A DNA stretch of 64,000 nt from Lotus japonicus (taxonomy: Eukaryota > Streptophyta > Magnoliopsida > Fabales > Fabaceae): assembly GCF_012489685.1 (NCBI RefSeq), contig NC_080045.1, positions 10,131,648 to 10,195,647 on the forward strand. Direction: 5' to 3'. The notes beneath the pieces are model-generated. The model did not search any database. It saw nothing but the letters and a program-made list of their open reading frames with translations, and was not told the DNA's origin. A program made the position numbers and the translations under genes. Within the stretch, counting starts at the first letter, position 1. Every line of letters starts with the position of its first letter. Shown in pieces: positions 32,861 to 44,800 of the stretch.

Positions 32861-35800
32861 ATGGGAGAAACAAAGGACGAAGCATACGAGGAAGAGCTTC
32901 TTGACTACGAAGAGGAAGAAGACAAGGCAACCACTGACTCTGTCGGAGCCAAACTCAACGGTGAAACTGCCAAGAAGTAAGTTGCCGCTTGCTTCTGTCC
33001 ACTGTTGTTTGATTTGTCGGGGGAACATGCCAAATTTTGAATTGTTTGTGATATATAACATAGATTGTCAACTTTTAGAATTTTTCATTTATAGCAGTTT
33101 TTTTTTTTGTTATAATGGAAGTTCAGCATGTTCTCTGTTGGGATGAAGTTAGATGTGTGAAATTGTTCCCCGAAGGTTAGCTCAAGTGGTATGAGCTAGG
33201 GGACATAAGGGTTGGGTGGAATAAAGGGTGAAGGGTCAGGGTTCGATCCGAGGGATTAATTTACTAACATTACTAATAACTAACATTTGCCTATAAAAAA
33301 TGATGTGTAAAATTGTTGCTTTTTTTTTTCTCTTTGGAAGTTGGCATGTGTTGCAATTTGGAAGAAGTTGAGTGGAATGGAAATGGATATTGTGTCAAAT
33401 TTTGTTGACTTATGATGTTAAGTGTTATTTTTTGTTTGTTTGCAGGGGCTATGTGGGGATCCACAGTTCAGGATTCAGAGACTTTCTTCTGAAGTCAGAG
33501 CTTCTTAGGGCTATTCAGGACTCAGGATTTGAGCATCCTTCTGAAGGCAAATTATCTGCATCCTTCTTTATAGTAATTGTTGTTGTAGCTACTGTAGATA
33601 GTTAGGAACCTAGGAGGTTTAATTGTTGTTGGAATCATTGTTTACAGAAGCTATTTTCTTTTGCAAAACCACACTAGTTTTTTCCTCGTGTCCATCTCAT
33701 TTTTTGTTAATGAAATTGCGGATCAAAATCCTTTGATGGAACATTCCTTTTTCATTATTGCTTCATCCTTCTTCCTTGCCCCCTTGTGTGGATCTGGTAC
33801 CTCCGCTAGGCCTTTGCAAGATCTGGTACTGAAAAAAATAGTTTGGCTTAAGGGTTTTTACATCTGTATGCTAGTCTAGCCTTGTCGCAAGTTTGCTTAA
33901 CTTACATAAGATATCCTTCTTCCAGCTATACGTGTGTAATGCACATGCTATTTATAAAAGTCACAATTTCACTGATCTTGTACATTTTTTCAACTTTTTA
34001 TTTTACAGGTAATACTTCTCTCGTAATCTTGTTTTGGAGAACTATTGTGCATTGGTAACTCAATCAGAAAGGTTTGTTTACTTACCATCGGTTCCTTCGA
34101 CCTCCGTTTTCCTTGGTTCATCACCAGTGCAACATGAGTGCATTCCTCAAGCAATCCTTGGAATGGATGTGATTTGTCAAGCTAAATCTGGAATGGGAAA
34201 AACTGCTGTCTTTGTTCTCTCAACTTTGCAGCAGATTGATCCTGTTGCAGGGCAAGTTTCTGCTCTTGTTTTGTGTCATACTAGGGAACTAGCATACCAG
34301 GTATTTATTCGGGACTCAATATTTGATCTGCTGCAGGGCAAGTTTCTGCTCTTGTTTTGTGTCATACTAGGGAACTAGCATACCAGGTATTTATTCGGGA
34401 CTCAATATTTAAAAGCTTCTGGAAATCTTTATTGTAGCAGCATCTGATTTAAGATATTTTTGCTATCTCTTTCATGTAGATATGCCATGAGTTTGAGAGG
34501 TTCAGCAAACACTTGCCTGATCTCAAGGTTGCTGTTTGTTATGGTGGAGTCAATATTAAAGTTCACAAGGATCTGTTGAAAAATGAATGCCCTCATATTG
34601 TTGTTGGTACTCCTGGAAGAATCCTAGCGTTGGCCAGGGATAAGGAACTTTCGCTGAAGAATGTTCGGCATTTCATTTTAGATGAACTAGTGTTTTTTAC
34701 CCGCGCGTTGCACGGGGAATACATCTATTATATTTGATAGGTCAATTAATACCTTGATCATTAAAAATATAATAAACAACTGATGAAATAGAAGAGTATG
34801 AAATGATGAGCAAAGTGGACAAAAAGTCTTAAATTAAAACCCTTGTTGCATAGATTGAACTTCGTACAATTGAATAACTAATAAAAAAATTGGTTAACCA
34901 AATCTCAAATTATGCAAAACATATTAGGGGATGTGGTTTAATGATGGCTAATAAACAATAGCTGATTTAATCTACAATGAAAAAAAGAGAAAAGATTCTT
35001 TATGTACGTGATTATGCGAGTTCATTTTTTACACAATAAAATAAACTAAGTTTGACTCATATCAACATGAAGTCGTTTCACATTCTTCATTAGCCTAAAG
35101 ACAATATCACAAATTATAGATATGAAGAATCACCAATAAAGCATTCAGAACACATTTTAATCTTAGAAAAAAAGAATGTACCGCGAAATTTGTTATTGTA
35201 TTTGATACATTAATTAATACTTAATGAAGGTACTTTCTTGTTAAAATATATTTCTTCCCGTAGGAGAATTTAACTCCTATAATAATTTGTACAAAAAAAT
35301 TAAAGTGGATGATATTATTATGTAGTAAAAAATTAACATCAAACTATATTATATTATGTTTTTCTTGTAACAAAAAAAAATTCCGATGAAATCTTATTAA
35401 CATTTATTTTTATGTAGAAGTATTTTCATGTAAAATATTCTTCTTATATATAAAAGCTTTTAGGCTCTTTCTAATACATTTAGATCCAGCTTCTCCTTAC
35501 TCTCAGGATGCCTGAAAGTCTTTTCTCAAGTCTATCTGGTGGGTAATATCGATGAAGATGATGACACCCACCATACCTTGCTTGCTTCAAGGTCGATCTC
35601 TTGTATCCTCCTCCTGCCGAAGACTTTAAGAGTAAACCTTGCCATTCCAACTTTCATCGATCGAGTTTCAGTTGTTTTTTCTGTTGATCCAGGTGAGAAA
35701 GCTTACTAAGGCAACCTCTGCTTTTGTCTATCTCCCAATATAAGAAGCATGTTGCTTTGCTCTTATAGTAGTACTAATGAGCGTACTTTAGAACAAATTT

Positions 35801-38800
35801 CTAGCGAAGGTCTTGACAGTTTGGAACTGAAAGGTTTGGTTCATTAATAATATCTAGTAGTTTCATCATGCTATTCTGCTTTTGAGCTTGTTGTACTTAC
35901 CGGAGCATTTCTGCGATAAAAAAATTCAGAATAGTAAATCAGTCGTAGTATGCTCCATTTACTTGCTCTAGTGCTCAAGTGATAGCTGAGTGCATACTGT
36001 TTGCATCTGAATTATATATAAAAGACTCTTAAAAACAACTACTTAATTCTCCATTACAAAGAATATACATTACATCAGAACCTAATTATTATTTGTCAGT
36101 GGCATAAGTGTCGAAAATAATAGTAATGGAAATTTCGAATGGTGTGGATAAGGGTTAAAAGTCCAATCTCATAAGAAAGAAAAATCTCCATTTACATCAA
36201 AATCTCTCTCAGATTTCTCTACCTCACTATCACCACCGTTTTTCTTATAATTATCCACAAACACACTCACAAATTCCACACAGTACCTAACATCATATGC
36301 AAATTTTGTTTTCACTGCAACCAGAGTCTGTTCTCTGGCATAAAAAAGCACTTCATAAAGTAAGAAGGTATCACATTTTGAATTTAAATCATTAAAATAT
36401 TTATTTCTAATTAAAAAATCAAATGAAACTTGCTTCCAAATCAACAGCAATCCTAGGTGCTATTCCTGATTGTTGTCCAACTTTAACATGAATTAATATG
36501 AACTCATGCTAATTCAAATGAAACTTGCTTCCAAATCAGCAGCTTCCAGCCGTATCTGCATTCTAAGTAACAGAAAATCAAGAACTCATGAAGTGAGATT
36601 GATAGACATGTTAGAGTAGGATAGACTAAAGACCACCAAACATAATAGCAATATGTGCAACATCAATCTAGCTATGATAGTGCAAAGATAGCAATCAAAT
36701 TTGCAGACAGATATGAAAGCCAAAGAATGAATTGAAGCCACTTTTTGGCTATGGCCTTCCAGTGGTTTCCATAACCAATCAGATCTATTTGTAAGGGAAA
36801 ACTAATCACATGCTACTAAAGAAGATGAATGGAAGAAAACCCCTCTAGAAATTTTAGACCCATTATATTTGTTGAACGGCTAAAACAACTCTTTGCTTTA
36901 TGTAGCACTGTTGTTGAAAGTACAATAACCAAATCAAAAACATATGCTGATACTAAATCGTAATGTGATAATTACACACTCATGCAAGCAAGACTTCCAA
37001 TCACACTAAAGTTTGATTAATTGAATCATAGTAGAACAATGATTAGTTATAAAATCTAATATTGCCTTCGAAAAGCGACTTTTAATATATGTAATGATGA
37101 TAGATAGATGTAGAATTGATGAACTAAGTCAGTAAAACTATATATGCATCACAGTAGTGCAACACCAAACACACATCTCTATCTCTTATCTGGTGAATAT
37201 ATACATATGCATCACAGTAGTGCAACACCAAACACACATCTCTATCTCTTATCTGGTGAATATATACATATAATGGACTGAGAAAAACCTCCATGAGTAC
37301 TGGTCTCACATGTTTCGTGACTTACTTGAAATGAGAGCAAGATAAGATCTTGAGTCATCAATCATGTTTCATCTTCAGCTAGCTGAGAATCAGAGAGTGT
37401 AGTCAGAAAGAGGTATGCACCTCATTGTCGTTCTGTACCTACGGATAAATTCATGTCAAATGTTTCCAGGGAAGCAAAGGAAATCAATTTATTGTTAGAA
37501 CATTGGTTTAGGCGTTTAGCATATTAGAAAGGATAGCACGAGTTTTAAAAGTCTAACCTCAATAGTATAGCTTGAGCGAACAAAGATAAGCAGTAAAATC
37601 TCATCCATGATATGTAGTTTTGTAGTTGTAACGGCAAGCACCAACAATAATAATTAATTTCCTCGGTGCAAGAAGCAGGCAAAAAGAAAAAATTACCAAA
37701 TAAAAAAGTTGCAAGGAAAAAAATCTACAACTTCTCCTTTCTCTCCCCTCAATTCTTTCACTCCCTCAATCCACTTCACTAACAATGATTAGGTTAATCA
37801 AAACATACACAGATCAATGTTTCACCTCCTATAACATAGGACACAAATTTTAGATGCAAATTAAGAAAAACGAATAAAATAGAATCACATACAAAGGAGA
37901 ATCAGAAAACATAAAAAACAAATCAAAATATTGCAAAATTCCATATAGAATATAAAATGGACTCACCATCCATGACTTCCAAATAATCTCTTTTGGTGGA
38001 ATATCTATAAAAAAAAACCTGAAGAAAAGAATTTGAAATTAGTATGGCAAGTGATGAACGAAATTGAGCATGGCAAGTGATGAACGAAATTGAGCATGGC
38101 AAGTGATGAACGAAATTGACCTTGAAGTCAAACATGAGTGAATGAAAGTTAAAGGTAAAGTAAAATAAAATTGAAATAAACCATAACATATTATGCAAGC
38201 AAAGGAAGAAAATAATTTGAAACCTCCATCTGCAACCTTCCCAATCAGTCCAAGGCAGCAAATCGGAGGGATGCGATTGCAAGTCGATGGCAAAGTGGTT
38301 CCGTTGAGATATGAGACGATTTTGTGGGGGTGGTTCCGTTCAGTGGAGAGATGAGATGAAAATTGCATGGAGGAGATGAATTCCATGGAGGAGATAGTAG
38401 AGGTAGGCAGGGTTTTAAGAGGGTTTTTGCTGATGGGATGTATTATTGATTTAAATTACTTATCACAGATTTTATATTAAGATAAAATCATGAAATAAAC
38501 AACATAAATCCTAATCAAATCTAAAATTAAAAAATGTACTAAATAAATATAGATAAAAACTATCAAAATCTAGCAAATCACAATAAAAACTCATAAAATC
38601 CGGAATTAATTAAAAATCCGAAAATTCAATAAAAATAACATAAAAATTAATTAATACTCTAAAAATAAATTAAGATAAAATCAAGAAATAAAAAACCTAA
38701 ATCCTAATAAAATCTAAAATTTTAAAATGTATTTTTTTATTAAGGAGAAATAAGGTAAGGAAAAATCAGGGCACATGTGGCAAGTGGGGCCAAGGAGAAA

Positions 38801-41800
38801 GAGCTTACATGTAAAATATTAGGTGAGAATTAATCTGGGAGCGACACGTCACTAACTTGCCCTGTGAGAGCGACACGTCATGCTAGAAGTTGTTCTTTTC
38901 TAATATATATTGATATTGATATTGATATTGATATTGATATTGATGTGATAAGATGCTAGAATCACTGGGTATGTTTAATGGCTTAACGGTTGTTCTTAGA
39001 AATTCGGATCATACTTCTGGACTTGCTCTCACTTAGACATGGTTTTCGTTTTTCCCATTATGATTTCTGCAGACATGAGGAAAGATGTGCAAGATATTTT
39101 CAAGCTGGCTCCCCATGACAAGCAAGTTATGATGTTTTCTGCAACACTCAGCAATGAAATCCGTCCCGTCTGCAAAAAATTTATGCAGGATGTAATGTCC
39201 CATGCTCACTAATACTTATTAGAAGTCTCTTTTTCATAATGCACAGATTCCCTGAAATCATGTTTGATATTTAGAATGCCGTGGTTCCGTCAAAATTTGC
39301 TTTTGATGGTAGGGGTTCAGTTTGGTTAGTGCCTTTGTTTCTCAGCCAGTTTTTACAGAAATGTGGGGAGGAGTGTGGTTTATGCATGGGGTTGGTGCTA
39401 GAAGATGATGAGAATGTTTTAGGAAAGCTCCCGAGTCTTGGCTTCTCTTCTACACTTCCCCCAATTTGTTTCACATTGGAAGCTAGTTTTGTCCCTAATA
39501 GTCTGTCTTCCTGATACGAATTTTCATAATGGGAGGGGGGTTGTTAGAGTATACTGGTTTTGTTGCTGCCAGTGTTTAGTGTGTCTATTTTCAATGTTCA
39601 CTTGGGCATGACTGAAAAAAGTATCTGCAAGGAGACACAATAAATCGACCGGAATTGTGATTCAAGGGATCTCATCCATCATTGATTTTGTTCTGGATTC
39701 CATTCAGCTCGAGGAGGGCTCCTAATCTGATTTACTGTGACATTGTTCGTTTCAGCCAATGGAAATTTATGTTGATGATGAAGCGAAATTGACCCTTCAT
39801 GGACTTGTCCAGGTCAGCTACAAAATACTTTCATATTCATTCATGTTTTATTGAATAATGTGTGAGCTGTATGGCTGATATTGATTATTGAAATGACAGC
39901 ACTACATCAAATTGAAAGAGGAGGAGAAGAACAGGAAGTTGAATGATCTTCTTGATGCACTGGACTTCAATCAGATTGTTATCTTTGTGAAAAGTGTCAG
40001 TAGAGCAGCTGAGCTGGACAAACTACTTGTGGAGTGCAACTTCCCGTCTATATGCATTCATTCTGGAATGTCCCAGGAAGAAAGGTTCGTATTATGTGAT
40101 ATCAGTAGATTTTTTTTATTAAGCTTAAATGTTTTCCTTGTTTTGTTGTGTTTTTTGTTCTGGTCTAATTATATTAAAAAATGAAATTGTCATCTACTTT
40201 GAGTTTTACTAAACACATCCAAGAGATGCTGCCAGTGTGCATAGTCGTGCTATGTTGCTCGTGCCACAGAGCATTTTGCATAAAACTTTATACTATATTA
40301 TACATTAAAGTAAAATAATTATAGATTTTTTTGTAACACGTGCAAATTTAAAATAAATTCACACTGCAACAGTCGCAACACACCATAATGTCTGCAACCG
40401 CAGCCACAACCGCAATTTTAAAGCCTGAACACTTGAGAAACAATGAATGGCTCACCTGCTTACCCCAATTGGCAGACCTGACTTTGTATGTTCCCATATG
40501 TAATTGATGTGGAAGGAGGGAAGTGGGTCTCAATTATTGCATGTCCATATTACATCTGTCCATAGGTTCTTGAACTGAATTTGAACAATGGAGATGGGTC
40601 ATCATCAACAATAAAATTCCAATCCTTAAGGTTTACCAACCAATTTGCACGGCTGAAACCACCAAACAATGACAAGCATAGGTTAGTGACATTGGTGTCA
40701 AATATGAAGGTTGGGAGTTTCTGGTCCCACAGCCTGAGACCAGCTGATTATTTCGGGAGAGGTGAGCGCTTAAGGGAGGTGATTGGGTGCAGCCCTAGAT
40801 CGGATAGCAAATATTTTTTCTGGTAACCCAACTCTGTGCATCAACATAAAGGGGTGCCTGATGCAACCCCTTGAGCTGATTTGAAATTTCACAGAATATT
40901 GTCTTTCTTATTTAGTAGTTGGACGTTACAAACAACCCCCTTAGTTAGAAGAACAATAGTTAGTTAGTAGGATAGGGAGTTAGAGACCTTGAGTGGGAGG
41001 TGAGATGTATAAATAATAGATAGGACTTCATCTTGGGATCATATTTATAATTGGGAATTTGTGGAGAGTCCTGACACCTGTCTTGTGAATACTCAGCAAA
41101 TGAGATTTATGAGTTTTGTCCGTGCTGTACATACCTATAGTGGGTTAGAAGAACAGTAGTTAGTTAGTTGGATAGATGGGTTTTAGGAGTTACGCTCTGT
41201 TTGGTTTAGAAGAGAGATAGAGAAGAGAGCAAGAGATAAGAGAGAAGACGAGTAGAGAGAGAAAAAGGTGAGAAATTGAGTAGATTTTATGATTGTTTGG
41301 TATGAGAGAAATAGAAAAGATAGAAGAGAAAGATAGTGGGTCATAGTAAAAATACACTTTTACCCAAATAAAAAAATGAAACAATTGTAAAAGTAGGACA
41401 ATATTGGAAAAAAGACTCCAGTCCGTACCATTTTTTCTTCTTTTGATAAGATCTCAAAAAGTGGGTGGGTCCTACGCCCACTCTTCTCATTCCCTCTTTC
41501 TCACCTTCACCAAACGCAGGTGACTCCTCTCCTCCCCTCTAACTCTCTCTTTTCCATCTCTATCTACCCAAATCACCCTCTACCAAACCAACAGTTAGAG
41601 TGAGAGACAAGATGTATAAATAATGTAGAACTTCATCTTGGTGTCAGATTTATAGTTGGGAATTTGCGGAGAGTCCTGACTCAGTCTCATGAATACTCAG
41701 AAAAAAGATTCACGTTGTACTTTCTGAGTTTGCCGATGCTTTACCTACCCCACACTGGGTCAGTGTTGAGGAACTTTACTCTGCCATGAAGTATAAACAC

Positions 41801-44800
41801 ATCCTTTCATTCTTCAGTATTTGTTTCTATGAACATGCATGATTCTAACAATTATGCATCTGTTCGAGTTTGTCACTAATTGTTTTGATTGTTATTGAAG
41901 TAGGTCAATAAATTTGGATTTCTATTTGTTTGAAATAAAAGTGTGCTTTGGTAAATTGTGTCTGATCTTAACCAAATGGCTTTTGTAGGTTGAAGCGTTA
42001 TAAGGGTTTTAAGGAGGGGCAGACAAGGATTCTTGTAGCAACAGATTTGGTTGGTAGGGGAATTGACATTGAACGTGTGAATATAGTCATAAATTATGAC
42101 ATGCCTGATTCTGCAGACACATATTTGCACAGGGTATGATTTATTTAATCTTTTTTTTTTGTTCCATTGTTAGTACTAGTAGTAGTTCCTATATTCTAGC
42201 CTCGATCCACCTAATTGTAATATTTTTTGGATAAAATTCTTTACAGGTTGGCCGAGCTGGAAGGTTTGGCACCAAAGGTCTTGCAATTACATTTGTTTCA
42301 TGTGCTACAGATGTTGATGTTCTCAACAATGTAAGAACCTTGAGCTTTTCTTGGCCAGTATATATTTTATGTTGGGCAGTGTTGTGAAAAAGCAGCCATT
42401 ATGTGGTGGAAATCATCCATAAGGCCATAAGAGATCCATGGCAATGTGGGTTTTTTTTTATGGTGTTTCCAAGGTGGTTTAGTTACCCTTCTTTAGGAGT
42501 ATTTTGGAGTCTGTCTTGAACTTGTTTTGAAACAGAATCGTGCTTTGACCTGTTAAATTTCTGAAGTCCTCCCTCCTGTATTTGCATCTGCGCTGCATCA
42601 GTCTTGTACGGAAATTTCTTAGGTATCAATTATCAGCTTCATGTCTCACCCTCTTTTCATGTGAACAGGACAATCCTCACATGATTAATCACTCACTAAG
42701 TTTTCTCATGTCTCACCTTTATGTTTTTATGTGAGCAAAACAAAGTCTTCTCAAGATCCTACTCACCTGATTCCTAGAACTGAAAGTCCCAAATAGCTGA
42801 CTCTTTCCAAACATCCCTGAGAGCACCATGGGTACCCACTGCAGAGGGCCCTCACTGCTTCACTCATTATTAGCTCACATTTCTTAAGATCTCTCTGCAG
42901 CTTAATCCAGCAATCCACCCAGGCTTCAAGTCCATAATGTCATTTCCAGGCTATCTGTAACCGGTGCCCAGTTTTTTATCTTATTTTCAGCTTGCTTCAC
43001 CTGATTCAAGTGATTGAAAACCTATTATATCACACTACTATCCCATGCTGAGCAGATTACCCACACTACGTTACCAATTAAACCACATCATTCTTTCAGA
43101 TCTCTTTGCAGTCTTGCCATTAACTCAACAACCTACTCAAACATCAAGTCCTCAACACCTGAGCATGTCCAGCCTCGGTAACATTTTCCCTGCCCCCCCC
43201 CCCCCTCCATTTCTGCTTGCTTTCTCGATCTGAAGTGATGGCGACTAAAGTACCTTCCCAACCTTCATCAGTAGCTTGAAATAAGTTAAAATTTTATTCA
43301 TTTATATTATGAAGTTCTTTGAGAATTTTGGGTCAGTTTGCATTACTTATTGGTTTGCCGTGAATTGCAGGTTCAATCCAGGTTTGAGGTGGATATAAAA
43401 CAGCTTCCTGAGCAGATTGATACATCTACCTACAGTATGTTCTTCGTCATCCATTAATTTTTTTCACTACCTATTGTGATTTGAGATTGTTTAATTTTCT
43501 ACTATTAGATCCTCCACGAGTTTCAGTCAAGGGGAAAACCAATGTTGTAGCTGACGCTCTTAGTCGAAAGGCTATACATGTATCCTCGTTGATGGTCAAG
43601 GAGTTAGAACTACTGGAGGCATTCCGAGATCTGAGCTTGGAGGTTAAGCTCGCACCAGGGAAGTTGAGATTCGGAATGGTGACGGTGTCGAGTGGACTCT
43701 TGGATGAGATAAGGACGAAGCAAGAGACCGATGAAGGATTAGTTGAGTGGCGTAAGCTTGTTGCTCAAGGAAAAGCGCCAGAATTTACTATCGGGAACGA
43801 TAACATCTTGTGTTGCAAAGGGCGAGTTTGTGTACCTAATGACGCAACTATGAGGAGGTTGATCTTGGATGGAGGTTACAAGAGCAGGTTGAGCATTCAT
43901 CCGGGAATGAATAAGATGTATCAGGACTTGAACTTCATTTCTGGTGGCCTGGAATGAAGAAACAGGTAGCTGAGTACGTGTCGACATGTTTGACTTGTCA
44001 GAAGGCTAAGGTGGAACATCAGAAGCCAACAGGGAAATTACAGTCGTTGGATGTTCCGGAATGGAAGTGGGACAGCGTCTCGATGGATTTTGTGACGACC
44101 TTACCACTAACACGAAGGAGATTTGATGCAATTTGGGTTGTAGTCGATCGATTGACGAAGACTGCTCACTTCGTGCCAATCAATCTGAGTTACAAAGTGG
44201 AGAGGTTAGCGCAGATTTACATCGCTGAGATTATTCGCCTGCATGGTGTACCGTCTAGCATCGTGTCGGACAGAGATCCAAGGTTTACTTCACGTCTATG
44301 GGGAGCTCTACAGCAAGCTTTGGGGTCCAAGCTGAGGTTGAGTTCCGCGTATCATCCACAGACGGATGGGCAAACCGAAAGGACTATCCAATCCTTGGAG
44401 GATTTGCTACGGGCTTGTGTGCTTGATCATCAGGGAAGCTGGGATGAGTTGTTACCACTGATTGAGTTCACCTACAACAATAGTTATCATGCGAGCATAG
44501 GGATGGCACCTTACGCAGCTTTGTATGGTCGGAGGTGTCGTACGCCTTTGTGTTGGCATCAAGACGGTGAGAATCTGGTTATCGGACCTGAGTTAGTTCA
44601 ACAGACTACGGAAGAAGTGAAGCGAATCCAGGAAAAGATGAGGATCTCGCAGAGTCGTCAGAAAAGTTATGCTGACAACAGGAGAAAAGAGCTGGAATTC
44701 CAAGCTGGAGATCATGTCTTCTTGCGGGTTACCCCGATGACTGGTGTCAGAAGGGCGATCAAGTCGAGGAAGCTTACTCCAAAGTTCATTGGACCGTACC

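Larger units (their letters stand above)
34687..38943 (-). mobile_element. Non-autonomous Helitron, 4,257 bp, inside exon 4 of UAP56
   Basis: Read on the minus strand it begins TCAATATCAATATC at 38943 and ends CTAG at 34687. The hairpin CCCGTGCAACGCGCGGG (34716-34700) lies about 10 bases before that end. It sits exactly between an A and a T of the host exon (GATGA-A|T-GTGATAAG) with no target duplication. These are the three Helitron hallmarks. No Rep/helicase frame is visible. The interior is AT-rich, with two local tandem arrays, a repeated gagcgacacgtca near the 5' end, and one GC-richer stretch at 35480-35700 that may be captured host sequence. Confidence 0.93.

Noticed and set aside
43045..43233. 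Open frame within UAP56 intron 9
   Set aside because: No domain; it ends in a C-run and is bounded by the helicase exons.
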